Source: Rhynchonema sp. JSB1_4 (taxonomy: Eukaryota; Nematoda; Chromadorea; Monhysterida; Xyalidae). Taken from it: a stretch of 64,000 bases of DNA. The position numbers and the translations under genes are program-made. Positions 9,381-22,084 of this stretch are shown here, in pieces. How positions within the stretch are numbered: position 1 is the stretch's first letter; each line of letters opens with the position of its first letter. The notes beneath the pieces are model-generated. The model was not told the origin of the DNA, made no database searches, and saw nothing but the letters and a program-made list of their open reading frames with translations. The stretch covers positions 80,522 through 144,521 of the forward strand of contig JASAMV010005235.1 of NCBI GenBank assembly GCA_030248065.1, in the 5' to 3' direction.

Positions 9381-12300
9381 ATGTCTCTAAATCTCATAAA
9401 GAGCCGATTTTCTCTTATTTTGGTTGTTTCCTTCACAATAATTGATCCAAGTTTGTGCACGGTTGACAACTCTTCACTCGCCTTCAACATTACGAGACTC
9501 TTGGGCACTCTGCTGGATGGATACGATGCCAAACTCCGACCGGGATATGACGAAGGTCCGATATGTGAAAGTCGTAAACCATCAATGTGCAGTGCGCGTT
9601 GCGATTATAATCAGTAAACTTTTTTCAAATATAAAAAACGTCCAGTGACTTACAGAATACCGATAGCTCCAGGTTTGATCCTGCCAGCCTGTCTTTACGG
9701 GAAAATTATTGGTTGAATTTTCACTTTAAGAGCGCTCCCTGATCGTTATCATCGACCAGAGCGTGCGAAGTATGGGACCAGTGCTCGAGAAAACTGAGGT
9801 TAGGATACCTTACTATTAAACTCGTTTTTCAAAAAAATATGAACGAAAATAAAAAGTTGGTCATGCGAGTTGGTTTTGTGGACTCGTGCAAACGCGTGAC
9901 GCGTGCAGGGCTTTAGCGATTTCGACCAGAAGTCTAAGACCGCGGCTGCCTGGGTCTCCTCAGTTACATGGACAGCCAGTGACCAGCCGCAAAGACCGAT
10001 GGTATATACTGTACGTATAAAGAGAGTAGTTTCAGAGCGAGTCTAATATACATACATAGTAGTCTTGGTGAAAACACCGTCACACTCGTGTTAGGGCGGA
10101 CTTAGGTTGAACACGGAACACGGAAATAATTTACATACAAACCAGTTTCATGGATTTCCGTGTCATGGAAATATTTCCGTGTTCCGTGTTCCGTGACAAA
10201 ATTTTGAAAATCACGGAACACGGAAATATTCCCGTTCCCGTCCCGACAAATTAAATATCAAAACCGAAAAATTTCCTCTTTCCTAAACTCACCCTCCCCA
10301 ACAAAAAAAATAATAAATACTATCTATAAAAACAAAGAGAAACTAGTCGTCCTAAACAAACCCTCCTATAGAGCACGCATCGGTAAAAATCACAAAAACA
10401 AAAAAAAATAACCAAATGCTAATATATTTTCTTACATATCCACAATATCCCACTAATAACAAATATAAAACAAAACCACCTCAAGAACACAAACACACAA
10501 CCTCTCGCACCGCCCCATATCAAACTCCCCCACCACTCCACAGAACGAACCTCCACAAAAAGAAAAAAAAAAAAACCCCCCTACAAACGTTGAAACGTGT
10601 TAACTGGCATCAAAAAAGTATGCTGATGCGAAGTAACGTTGTTTTTTGATTTCGGATCATCGGTTTATCGTAGCCGCGTCAGGTCCGACACTGATTTTCC
10701 GATTCCGACAGTGAAGTTAACACATCTTGAGCCTGGGCCCTAATGGACAGTGGTGAAATTTATAGTTCTAGTCTAACCTATAAATGGAAGACGAATGCAA
10801 GCCCACCGATCGCCAAAGGTTGATATTGCTATTGGTTGCACAATGACTTTATAAGAATTGGTCAAATTTTTTTCCTGAATCGTAAAGAGGGAAAGTGACG
10901 GGGTGGTGACGTTGCGTTGCGAGATCGCACACAAATCATGCAGTAAAGAGAATGTTTCGGACCTGGGGCAACGTGGTTGATCTGCTGGATTATTTTCAGG
11001 TGAAAATGTTTTGTGAGATTCACAAATAGCACAGTGGTTAAGAGTGACTGAACTTGAAAATCAGGATAGATTTGATGAATTCTTATATGGTCATTGTGCG
11101 ACCAATATCAACCATAACCAATATTTTCATTGCCGACTCACGATCCGGACTCGCTGCTCGATGAACTTTCGCCGTTTCCCAGTTGACCGTCAGATCTGTT
11201 CACTCGAGTTCGGTTCGCTCGGTTACAGTGGCATCGACATTCAGTACCACTGGTCAATGGCCACACTGAACGGGTTGGAGGGCGAGCGGACTAGTGCTGA
11301 TGATCAATGGGCACTCGCGCAGTACAAGGTGACACAAAAAGATTATGGACATTGTACTAAATTCAAGAATAAAAACCAACAAGTTTAAACACACCTTGGA
11401 ATATTTACCTAAATCGAGGAATGCATTCATAATTTTCAGGTGATCGGAGTCGACGTGTACGATAGAAACATCACTGATGAGCGGGGGCCACAGTTTGGTA
11501 AGGGCGTATGTACACATTGCGATCGACTGGTCTGAACAATCTTTCAACTTTAATAACAGTATAATTTGCCAACAAGATGATTTACAATAACTGTTTCTAA
11601 ATTATACCACACTGTAACCGAAAAAAACGGTATCCTAGCCGCAGAATGCCAAAAAACCAAGGATTGCCAGTGCGCGCATAGTGCACTCGTCCCCTACATG
11701 ATCTGAAGTTGTTGACATGTTGAGTCATATAGTGGTGTACAACAAATTACAGTCATGGAAATAGCTAAAACTGAAATTAAGTGCGACATCCCGTTTAGAT
11801 CTCTGTATATTTCTGCAGACGACCTCTCCATCGCAGTCGTTTCGTTCGTACTCGAGCGTCAGATCGGCTACTACTTGCTGCAGATCTTCTTTCCCAGCTT
11901 CCTCATCGTCGTCCTGTCCTGGGTCTCATTCTGGATCGACAAAGACGCACCGCCGGCACGCACTGCACTCGGTGAGGCGCTCATGCATGATATGATTTGA
12001 TGCGCCTGCTTTGTGGAACATCGCAGAGTTGTGTTTTGGCGTTGCTCTGAGCTTTCGGTGCCTTGCAGGACCAGTCTCTCGACGGACATATATGTAGTCT
12101 TTCATTTTATTCTCGGTCCAAACAAAGTATACAGCAAACGTTTCATCGCAACAGCAGCCATCAAGTCACACGCATGTTTCGAGCCACGGTTGTCGACCTG
12201 TTGGTTATCATCCACGACGACGACTGCTGTTTTCAAGGCGTTGAAACATTTTCTGCACACCGCCGCCTCTGGACTGTTATAAAACGGAAAGACTATACAT

Positions 12301-14737
12301 ACCCTTCCAGAATAGGCGCGGGAACATTTGACTTCTTGGTTATTAGATGTAGGAACAGAACAAATTCAGCGTGATCGCATATACAGTGACTTCTTTGAAC
12401 TCACATCGATTTCAAACGAATGTAATTTCTCGGCCAGCGTGAACGTATGCTTTGTGGACACAGCGACTGTGAAAACATTCACGTCGGCCCAAAACTTGGG
12501 GAGTCAGAAATTTTTGAAAACTCTTTTAAAATAATAAAACATTCAAAAACGTCATGAAGCCAGAGGCAGGATTCGATTCGCTGTCCGATCACCAAATTTG
12601 ATACGGTTTATTATGAAAATGAACTTCCGGTCCACCCTTTGCTGTGCAGGTGTGCTCACCGTGCTCAACATCACCACGATCGGCACTGGTCATCGCGATT
12701 CGTTGCCGAAAGTCAGCTACAGCACGGCGCTCGACATTTACATTGTTGGCTGTTTCGTGTTCGTGTTCGCTGCCGTTGTCGAGTACGCCATGATCAATTT
12801 CACTGATTACGTACAGCAGGTACACGTTTGAGTTGTATCGTGCTGTATAAAATTGCAGTCTACGATTTTTGTTACTAATTTCGAGTATATGGCGCGGACG
12901 TGGCGTGTTGGTCGAAAAAACTTTAGCCTGAAAGCGAAATGATACGAAAGTGCGTAGCAATCGATCATGGAGTAAACATGAGTTAGACGACTTATGCTCT
13001 GGACAACAGTTTCGGGAGGAACGTTTCAAACCCGTTGCCTGATCGGTAAGGCGCACGCAACTGGCGCAGCCATCCGTTTCGTAGTATTTCGCAAATCACA
13101 AAAACTCCTGCCTGTTTGGTTGAGTGCCTGGCAGTATAACGTGACCGCTGCAGCTAATACGGACGCATGGTGTCCTTTGCGGACCAGGCAACGCATTTGA
13201 AAAGTTTCTCCCAAGAGAATTGTCAGAGCACACGTACTCTGATGTCACGTGACCACACAACGATCCACGCCGACGATGACCGGATGCACCATCCAGCCAG
13301 CGAAAACAGCCGGCCACCTGTAACGCCGTTAATCGGTTGTGGACTTTTCTGAATTTCAGAATCGTCCCCTGGTGTCTACCGACGGTTACCCGAGTCCGCC
13401 CAAACGACGCAAGAAGACAAAGCAGAAACGGACGGCCAATTACTTTCCCGAAATCGACGAAGCAGATGTGACATGCAACTACAGTTGGTGCAATTGGGGG
13501 CCAGATAAGAAACAAAATACAGTACCAGCTGCAACTTTGGGTGAATTCTGCCTTTGCGCGTGCAGCACGCGTGCGTACGCAGGCACGCCTTTGACGCCTG
13601 CACACACATACAGTAAGTGTAGGAGGCCGAATGCACCACATGCACCGCGTACACGGTGCTAAAAAGGTCAAAGGCGTGCACGCGGTGCACGCGTACGCAC
13701 GCGTGCGTATGCGTGCCCTGCGCGTGCACCGCTGGGTGGTTTATACATTGTGCACGCAGGCGTCAAAGGGTGATATTTTCGAAACGGTGTAAAGGTCAGT
13801 TGGATGTAAAGGTCGGTGGAAAGCTCGGTCAACAGAAGTTAAAAAACCGGAAAAAAAAAACACTCATAATAACAGGCAATGTTTCACGTTAACAGCCGTC
13901 GCCGCAGCTTTCGACCAACTTTCACCGACCTCGCCCACTACCTCCCGTCGAAAATTCGACAAAGCTCAGTGTGATAAACAGACCTCAAAAATACGCCGGT
14001 GTACACCCAAAAAAAAAAAAAAGAACATGATCAAACATTCCACGTTAATAACAGGCAATGTTTCACGTTAACACCGAGCTACGCCGACCGAGCTTTCGAC
14101 CGAACTTTACACCGACCTTTACGCCCAACTGACCTATACGCACGCGTGCTGCACGCGTACGTGCAGAATTCACCCAACGTTGCAGCTGCGGTACTGTAAC
14201 ACAATCCTTTTTTTCAATTCTGGGCATTTTAATTAAAATCAATCATCAAACGGGATCACTGAGGTAATCACAGTATCACCGAACGACCAACAAATCTGGG
14301 CAAGGCAAAAGAAAGCAAATCAGTATCACTGAATTTCACCAAGCGCCAAAAAAAGAGTTTCTTGCTTGTAAGTTCTCGATTTCGCCCAGGTAGATCTTGG
14401 TCCAATGCAACTCAAAAAAAACAGAACGAGCGCTCGTCTCATTTTAGCAAGCTTCAAACTTTTGGGTGTTTGCAGTGAGTTTCTTGTTACATAAAACACT
14501 TATGCTGAATGTAGGTCCTGGGAATTTTTATTCAACTCAACATTACTTGCAGGATGGCAATGTGCGATGGGTCAAGTGCAGTGTCTGGGCGTGAGCGACA
14601 GCCGTAAAATCGACGATTTCGCCAAAGTTCTATTTCCGACCTCTTTTGGTCTGTTTTTGTCCCTTTTCTGGCTGGTGTTAATGCACACAACTGACGATGA
14701 CATGGTCACCAATAACAGTGCATATGCACACGGCTGA
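9381..14737 (+). CDS. Cys-loop ligand-gated anion channel subunit (GABA/glycine/glutamate-chloride receptor-like)
   Basis: Firm exons: about 11108-11328, 11440-11497, 11819-11971, 12650-12819, 13360-13612 and 14553-14737, with phases agreeing at every junction. The first holds the Cys-loop, two cysteines 13 residues apart ([15 protein letters not shown]). Then come loop C, TM1 ([20 protein letters not shown]), the PAR motif [12 protein letters not shown] before TM2 (the usual mark of chloride selectivity), TM3 ([20 protein letters not shown]), a basic cytoplasmic loop ([10 protein letters not shown]) and TM4 ([19 protein letters not shown]). The stop is 14735-14737. A likely first exon is 9381-9555: a signal peptide, then [20 protein letters not shown], the family's N-terminal helix. 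The middle of the ligand-binding domain was not found; 9656-9728 ([15 protein letters not shown]) is only a candidate. The ligand cannot be told from what is visible. Introns contain MITEs A2, H2 and B2. Confidence 0.85.
10093..10243. mobile_element. Partial element, family F (AGGGCGGACTTAGGTTGAAC terminus)
   Basis: Starts AGGGCGGACTTAGGTTGAAC, followed by repeated CACGGAA/TTCCGTG palindromic units. No right terminus is visible. More complete relatives: 15017-15132, 15134-15486 and 23366-23532. Confidence 0.6.
10830..11107. mobile_element. MITE family A copy 2
   Basis: A 278-bp copy with both termini. Its right end lies within about 20 bases of the conserved start of the Cys-loop exon of the channel gene. 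No AG acceptor is obvious between the MITE and the conserved coding sequence. Confidence 0.85.
12991..13232. mobile_element. Foldback MITE family H copy 2 (diverged)
   Basis: Shares arms with 1303-1482 (GTTGCCTGAT...GGTAAGGCGC and the complement), but with mismatches. It lies in the channel-gene intron between TM3 and the cytoplasmic-loop exon. Confidence 0.65.
13768..14175. mobile_element. Rearranged MITE family B copy 2
   Basis: Begins GGGTGATATTTTCGAAACGG and contains two overlapping sets of family-B arms, with A-rich insertions and altered ends. It lies in the last intron of the channel gene. Confidence 0.6.
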
Positions 14738-15016
14738 TGTTTCACGAATTTCATGAATTATTGTTTGATGGTCTGATGCAGACGTTTTATGCAGACTGAG
14801 CCCGGACCAGACCGAACTCTAATCACAGTACTTTTCATAAAAGTTAACTGAATTTATGAATACGATAAACAGCTTTAGTTGTGATATTTTTTCTAAAAAA
14901 ATGCGTTTGTGCAAATAAGATGCACCGCAGGACATTGAATAAAAAATTTGAAAGAACCACATATTTGTACTTAAACAGTTGTGCATCAAATGATTTGATG
15001 ATCAAGTGACTTCATG

Positions 15017-15486
15017 AGGGCGAACTTAAGTTAAATCCGGAATCCGGAACCCGGAAATAATTTGCATGAAAAAAATGCAAAACATTTCTGGGTTCCAGAA
15101 ATAATTCCGGATTCCGATTTCCGGATTCAACCTAAGGGCGGACTTAAGTTGAACACGGAAACCGGAACACGGAAATAATTTATATACAAACCAGTTTCGC
15201 GGATTTCCGTGACACGGAAATATTTCAGTTTTTTTATTTTCACGGAACACGGAAATAATTCCGTGTCAATAGTTGCTGTTTGCGTCAACACGCGGGCTTT
15301 TTACGTCAGCATGCTGCTGGCTTTTGTCTTCATTACTGCAAAAGCACCGTTTGCGTGCCAGAACCAATTCCGCGTTCCGTGGCACGGAAATATTGCCGTG
15401 TTCCGTGATTCTCCAAAATATTAACGGAACATGGAACGCGGAAATATTTCCGTGTTCCGGTTTCCGTGTCCAACCTAAGTCCGCCC
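15017..15486. mobile_element. Two head-to-tail family F elements
   Basis: The first begins AGGGCGAACTTAAGTTAAAT with CCGGAAT units (15017 to about 15132). The second begins AGGGCGGACTTAAGTTGAAC (about 15134) and ends CCAACCTAAGTCCGCCCT at 15486. Both are built of short GGAA/TTCC palindromes. Confidence 0.65.
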
Positions 15487-15556
15487 TAAGCCGCCCTGAG
15501 TTGCGCGTGGCGCGTGCGTCATATGTCGCCAACGCGGTCTCTTCCAAGGCTGCGTG

Positions 15557-15559
<3 letters not shown>

Positions 15560-15653
<94 letters not shown>
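15560..15653. repeat. (AT)n microsatellite, about 94 bp
   Basis: Uninterrupted AT dinucleotides. The long Tyr/Ile ORFs through it are artefacts. Confidence 0.95.
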
Positions 15654-15654
<1 letters not shown>

Positions 15655-17739
15655 GGGCTGATAGTCACCTTGTGCGCCGGGCCATCGGCGTCCATCGTCA
15701 GATCGGTACGCTTTTGAACACCGATGTCAATTCGGTGGACGTTGAGTTGGAGAATACGAACAGTGTGCAAACAAGTGCGTTCCAGAACTGGTCTTAAAAT
15801 CGCATTGGGGCCTTTTGACCTTTCTGTTCCGAAATATTCAAGCGCGCTACCGTATCCATCTGTTGAAAACCATGAAAACCAGGCAAACCACAGCTGCCTG
15901 ATCATCAGGCAAAATGTAACTACACCAGTGCCGATTTTGTGAACAAAGTGGAATCTTTCGGCGATCATTTCAGATATAAAACGGCATTTTTGAATGGGGG
16001 TTTCTCTTGAAGAAATGATGATTGGGATGTCTATTTTATATTTTCAGCATAAAAAGAAGGTGCTGATTTCTAAAAAAAACGGTTATTGCACCCCCTCTTT
16101 AAGTTTGGCGGTGAACTTTGTCTATGAGCTTGACGGATAGCTTCACTTTGTTTTGTGAATTCCACCCGTTGACGTCTTGGACTCTTAGCCTACTTTGCTT
16201 TTTTTATATTCGCTCAATCCATGTGATGTGACACAGCAGTTTATTCGTTTATTCTGTCGTCAGTTTCATTATTGCGCAAGTTCAGAATAGCATTGTCACA
16301 CTCAACATGACGAAATCCTCACAGAATGCTGTTTGATTGGCGCATAATTCTCACTTGGCTTCGACAAAGGTTTTGGGCTACGATCGACAAAGGTCTAAAC
16401 ATTGGTCAACCACCACCGGGGGCGGTTGCGCTGTCGAGAATTTGGGCCACAACAGGCAGGGACGTTTTTGGAATACTCCGTCATAGTATCATGTGAACAT
16501 ATGTTTTAGTTCTCGGGTTAGTAGAATCATGAAGAGATAATACATGAAAAGATGAACATTTATTCATTTACAAAATATTTGTTCAGTGGATTAGGTACAG
16601 CAATCGATCAGTGTACAGTACATCATGATATTATTATTGTGTTTAAAGCACTCGAAAAAAAAGAAGACAGAAGGAGGTCGACAGCGACATTTTAGTGCAC
16701 GTTGGACGTGCTGGGTTTCAAAATGACAACAGCAACTATTAGTATTGGTCGCACAATGACTTTATAAGAATTGGTCAAATTTTTTTCCTGAATCGTGAAG
16801 AGGGAAAGTGACGGGGCAATGACGTTGCGTTGCATGATCGCACACAAAGTATGCAGTAAAGAGAATGTTTCAGACCTGCGGCAACGTGGTTGATCTGCTA
16901 GATTATTTTTGGCTGAAAATGTTTTGTCAAAAATACAAGTAGCATAGTGGTTAAGGTTGAACCTGAAGATCAGGGTAGATGAATTCTGATTTAGTCATTG
17001 TGCGACCAATACCCGTTTGGTGGACGAGCAATAGCCGGTTTGAACGAGACCACTTTGAGCAAAAAGCAGAAGCGTTTAAAAAATCTGGCCTGAAAAACAA
17101 TTAGACCTAAAGCCCAAGAACACAAAACTAAGTCCACATGCAAGTCTAGGCCCGGAAACAAAGTGAGCCTAGGCCAGGCCTAAGCTACTTTGACTAAATA
17201 AGAACTGTGCTCTTTTGGCTTCCGCTCTTTTTCTTACTCAAGGTCGTCTTATCGGGCTTTGTTCAGTTGTCACGCCACCGCTTGTTTGATAGGTTGGGCT
17301 TCCCAAAATAACAAACACAACAATTAGTTCCCGTTTGACGGGCTGGGCTCAAAAATATAACCACAATGAGAAATACCGAATACAAAACATCACACAAGAA
17401 CTGATATTACATACATACATAGGAAAGGACTGGTAATGTGACCAGATAAACAAAACTGTCGGGTTGGTTTGCTACATTTTTAACACGCACACACAAACAA
17501 ACAACATGCATACATTGAGTTGCAGCTGAAGACAAAGTCTGCACGCGGTTTCCCGTGAAAAGCGACAGCAGTCTTTTCACACAGCGTTCAGTTTTGAAAA
17601 ATTCTTCAAAATGCAGACTTGCCCCACGACTATTTGAGGCAAAAAAAGCCATTTTAGCCCGCCGAGACAGTCTGTGGCGCTTTACCCGGACAACTTCGGT
17701 CTCACATAGTGTGTCATATCATACAGCAATTTGTTTCAG
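15654..17739. other. Gene-poor stretch with TE fragments
   Basis: No confident gene. Contains MITE A3 (16743-17011) and, near 16110-16172, a fragment of family P (ends TTTTGTGAATTCCACCC). The rest shows no recognisable coding motif; a minus-strand ORF at 15519-15968 runs through the (AT)n tract and was not accepted. Confidence 0.5.
16743..17011. mobile_element. MITE family A copy 3
   Basis: A 269-bp copy with TATTGGTCGCACAATGAC and the complementary right terminus, slightly deleted internally relative to the other copies. Confidence 0.85.
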
Positions 17740-17965
17740 TTCAACTGCGTTGCCGCAATTGGAGTTTTTTCCCTACTGTCTTCATCGATGCAACCGAATG
17801 TATAGCTCAACCAAGCAACATGCAAGACATTAATCCTCTACTCTGCCTGATGTTCGAACTGTTTCACGAAATAATGCACACTCTCGGCGGTGTTGCATTT
17901 GTCCGTTTTGCACATGCAGCGGAACACGACGTCAACGCTCGGTGGATTATCTGCCTTCATCGCTG
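17740..17965 (+). pseudogene. Astacin-like zinc metallopeptidase fragment
   Basis: An acceptor TTTGTTTCAG at 17739 opens an exon with ECIAQPSNMQ...LLCLMFELFHEIMHTLG, matching the astacin order of a Cys, about 15 residues, a second Cys, then HExxHxxG. The next 30 nt (17890-17919) start with GT and end with CAG. If they are removed, the sequence reads HEIMHTLGAEH, the full HExxHxxGxxH zinc motif. If kept, ten residues split the motif. After it comes DVNARW instead of the usual ExxRxD, and no Met-turn or flanking exons were found. By inference this is a decayed or incomplete astacin; a functional gene with missed exons is possible. Confidence 0.45.
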
Positions 17966-18130
17966 GTACCGTGTACTTCTGTAGTTAAGCACTGAGTTCG
18001 TATTTGGGTACCGTTCTCTGTTGTCTGACTTGTTTTCGATCCTAGAGATTATTAATAGCCGAGATGGGGCTAAGCTTGTGGTCATGGTCGGAGTACTACT
18101 CTATGTTGGTCCAAGTACATAACATACGTT

Positions 18131-18356
18131 GGGTGATATTTTCGAAACGGTGTAAAGGTCAGTTGGGTGTAAAGGTCGGTGGAAAGCTCGGTCGATAGCT
18201 CAGTGTGATAGATCTCGGTGTAAACTTGAAACATTCCACGTTAATAACAGGCATGTTTCACGTTTACACCGAGCTACGCCGACCAAGCTTTCGACCGAAC
18301 TTTACACCGACCTTTACGCCTAACTGACCTTTACACCGTTTCGAAAATTCCATCCC
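18131..18356. mobile_element. Foldback MITE family B copy 3
   Basis: Both ends present (GGGTGATATTTTCGAAACGG and the complement); the right end is slightly mutated (CATCCC). Confidence 0.8.
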
Positions 18357-18520
18357 CAGCCCGAGTCTCAAGTTGTGCCCAAATTTCCAGGACTTGATAC
18401 ATATCTCAAGTGTACCTGATTGGAATCACTTGAAACCTCGTGGAAAGTAATCAAGTCATAATCAGGAAGACACATTGTTATGGTCAGGGGTCATTGTAAT
18501 CAGATGCGGCTCATGATAAC

Positions 18521-19011
18521 CAGTGTTGGGCAAAAAAACGACGGCGTTTTTTTCTTAATAAAAAACGAAGTTTTTAAAAAATAAAATCGCCTGGGTCGTT
18601 TTTCGTTTTTTTAAATCCTGAATTTTCTTGGTTTTCCCTGATTTTTCAGGGAAAGTACCCTGATTTTCCAGGAAAATCAATTTTTTGTCCCATTTTTTTC
18701 AAAAAATTTCCGACCAATTTTTACTTTGTCGAGATACATACGTCGATACACGGAGTTTTACTTTCAATGATCACCCCGGCCAAAGTTGGTCCCATGGTGC
18801 GGGTCTGACATGGAATGTTAACAACTCGCTAGAAAAAGGTTTATTTTGTTTTGAACCCCGTTTATTTTGCATCAGAACTCATAGAATTACTTCATTTAAC
18901 CACGTTTTCTTCTCAACATGAGCGTTTTCAACTTTTTTGGGGCATATTTGGTCATCTGGGGGTTTTTAATGAAAAACGTTTGTTCAAAAAAAAGTTTTTT
19001 GCCCAACCCTG
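18521..19011. mobile_element. hAT-like MITE family C copy 1
   Basis: Starts CAGTGTTGGGCAAAAA and ends TTTTTGCCCAACCCTG. Flanked by 8-bp direct repeats ATGATAAC and ATCATAAC (one mismatch). 8-bp duplications and CAGGG...CCCTG ends are hallmarks of hAT transposons. No transposase inside. Confidence 0.8.
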
Positions 19012-19178
19012 ATCATAACAGGTAAATATGGCTTATTGAACAGTTTAGTGGTTGGCAAATGGACAAACCTCCAGTACACACACAAACTGAACGCTGTAGT
19101 AGTCACTTGGGGTGCCGAAAATTTTGTCGTACCCCTCCAGTTCTTCGACTCCTAAAATGGGTACATTTTAGTCTATAA

Positions 19179-19350
19179 CTAGACGGGACCCGTGCCTACG
19201 GCCCGGCTACAGCGCCGCGCCCGTGCCGTGCCCCCCCCCCCCGAAGACCCGTTAGCATACCCAAAGCTACCCGTGAAAATTGACCCGTCCGCCCTTCCGA
19301 GGGAGGGGGCCACAGACACACTGTATGTACGTCTTCCTGTTTTAGTAGTA
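19179..19350. repeat. Dispersed GACGGGACCC repeat, copy 1
   Basis: About 172 bp, starting CTAGACGGGACCCGTGCC, with a C-run and ending in GTTTTAGTAGTAT. A nearly identical copy is at 41136-41305, and a third start (TAGACGGGACCC) at 40931 is interrupted by a hairpin. The element type is not known. Confidence 0.7.
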
Positions 19351-19869
19351 TTGATTTGATCACTTCTGCATCCAAATGCGTTAAGGGCGCGCCCATGTAG
19401 GGCAGCGACGGGGCCAGGGCCACGAAGACTAAACTATATGTCCGAGGCCCTGGCCCCAACCCCGGCCCTGCTCTAGATGGGCGCACCGACAGGGCCAAGG
19501 CCGGGGACGGGACATAAGCGAAACATTTTTCTGGCCAGGCGACGTTCCAACGACAGGGTTGTCAATCATTCAACATTGGTTTCGGATTTGCAGTGCGTGT
19601 TGTTCGCGTTGGGTGTGCTGTTGCCTGATATATTAACGGCATGGCTATTTCGTGCTTTTCTTTGGATTACACAAATTTGTAAATTGCAAATTCGCGCTGA
19701 AGTTTGAGATCTTGGTTGACAAACACTGAACTTCTAGGTGTACCTGCACACAACGACGTGCGCTTTCGCTTATTGGTTGAAGCATGGGTTACTCGCAAAT
19801 CGCATAGCCATCGCGTTTACTGCGGTTGCACAAACAATTTATGTCACCTGATGACGTTTCATCCGCCAA

Positions 19870-22080
19870 TATTCGATAATAAATAAAGCGTTTTTTTAAT
19901 AAAAAAAATTTTTGAATCTCACATTTTGCTTTTTTAGTAACAAAAAGTTGCCCAATGGGCTGAAATGTCCAAAAATGGCCTTTTTCGAGGTAAAAAGTTG
20001 GCACTTTGCTTCTGTGACGGACCATTTTTTCCAAAATCGTGCCTGCGGCGCCTTGTATTGTCAACCTGCACAAGGATGCGCGGGGCTGGTCTTTTGTAAT
20101 GATGTGGCACCTATAATGTACCATACCACTGCATGCTACTACACATGCAGGTCTGGTGCAATTCTGGTGGTCATAACTCATACAGCATTAGATGCATTAA
20201 AACATGTTGTACGGCATGCTACAATACATTACAGCAACATCATGAGTCAACAGCAACCTGAGACTGGTCGGAGACCGTAGAATCTGCACATTATCAGGCG
20301 TCACCACGCAAGTTCGGTCTCAAGGCGAAAATTTTCCAGTTTTTGAAAGATAATTATGTTGTATCGATTTCATTTATCCTGAAACGTCGTTTGCAACACT
20401 CTAATAAAAAAAAATTTCGTCAAAAATAATAAACAAATTCTAACAAAGCTCGTTAATTAAATTTTTTTTCAACCCTGCTTGATACAGTATATTAGACAAG
20501 CACGGCCAACGCGAACACACACGCGCAAATACTGTAAATACGAAACGAATTGTTGACTTATTGACAACGCAGCCCTGTAGATGAGGGTTCGCCTAGTCAG
20601 AAAATGTTTCGCTCATGCCCCCGGCCCTGGCCCTGTCGGTGCGCCCACGTAGAGCATGGCCGAGGCCGGGATTATTTTTCATGGCCCAGGCCTACATGGG
20701 CGCGCGCACCAAACCGGTTTGTAGTTTGATGACACCATCGGGTTGTCACATCTGGGCGGGATGTGCCATACCTGATAGTGCATACCTGACGCATTCAACA
20801 CTCACTTGGTGTCACACCAAACATGGTCGTTTGGCCGTCCGGTTGTCTCGTTTCGGCGAACGCACAGTAGCGATAGTCGTTACTGTCAGACACGTACAGC
20901 GTGTCGCTCTAGGGTTGCAAATTAAAGATTGAAACTTCAAATAAACCATATCATTCCAAAATATCATCCAACAACCCCGTTCTGTTCATAGCACACCAAC
21001 GCGTGCGTCTGCTGGATTGCAACAACGAACAACACCGCCGACAACGACATCTTAATCACTTGTTCCATCACTGGTGTGTCTTTCTCGGGGGGTCGAGCAC
21101 AGGCGTAAATCAGATTTTTCTGAATGAAAATCAAACTCGACTTTTTGAGAACAGTGTCAGAGACTACACAGTGTCGAAAACGTTCAATACTATAAACAGT
21201 GCTCGATCGGGATCCCAATCCTGAAAATCGCAATCCGGAGAATTTAAATCCCGACAAATCCCGAGATCCCATCCCGATTACTTCTCCGGATCCCGATCCC
21301 TATACCGATCCGGGATTCTTATCAGGGTTTTTGATCGGGATTGTAGAGCTGCTAAAATGAAGTGGTATCACTCTTGTATGTATGTTATAAAACTGACTAT
21401 GACAACAGAAATGTGAAAGAAGAAAGATCAATTTGCATCGTTTTTGCATAAGTTGGACTCGTTTTCGCTGCGGATGTTTTGCAGCCCACTAAAAATAAAA
21501 TATCATCTGTAAATTAAAAAATCATCTAAGGCGACCATTGTTGTTTAAAAAACTGTAATCCCGATTCCGATCCCGATTATCAATCTCGATCCGGAAAATT
21601 TCAATCCCGTTGAGAAATCCCGATCCCGGCCCGCAACCCCGACAGGTCGGCCCGGCCCGTCCATGAAAAACTCGCCCCGGTTCGGCCCCGCCCCTCATCT
21701 TTTTGACCAATTTTTTCTGATGCCTTTGTAGTTTGGTCTGAGAAGCAAGGTTCTGAACACAACGTTGAACGTTCCAAGCTAAAAAATTGCAAATAAGATT
21801 AAATCCCAGCGCCAAATCAATTAAAAAACCGCGGTATTTGATGAAAACCATGATTTTTTTCTTAATTTTAAGCGACATCGGGCCTGGAAGTCCGGCCCGG
21901 CCCAACCGCATGGAAAACCTCTGCCGGGCCCGACAGTACGGGCCGGAAAGTCCGGCTCGAAGTCCGATTCGAGCTGGCCCGATTGACACCCGATTGAATG
22001 AATGATGGTCTAATGGCCAATGAATGGGAAACAATGTCAGAAAATCATGCACACTGAGGCTGGAATTCTTAATTGGCAAC
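19870..22080. other. Gene-poor stretch with hAT remnants and CG-rich degenerate repeats
   Basis: 20470-20477 reads CAACCCTG, a family-C right end, and 19970-20000 shares sequence with the inside of copy C4 (54720-54760), so a degraded hAT remnant is likely. 21240-21320 and 21540-21640 are degenerate runs of GATCCCGATCCC; 21640-21980 is rich in GGCCCG. A 50-bp stretch at about 20165-20230 recurs inverted at 25590-25640. No gene seen. Confidence 0.4.
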
Positions 22081-22084
22081 AGCA

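Noticed and set aside
15266..15968. ORFs of 149-174 residues with Tyr/Ile repeats
   Set aside because: They run through the (AT)n tract and family F repeats.
17940..18120. Possible 5S rRNA-like sequence (TAGTTAAGCACTGAG)
   Set aside because: A short match to the conserved 5S loop only; the rest does not fold or align as 5S rRNA.
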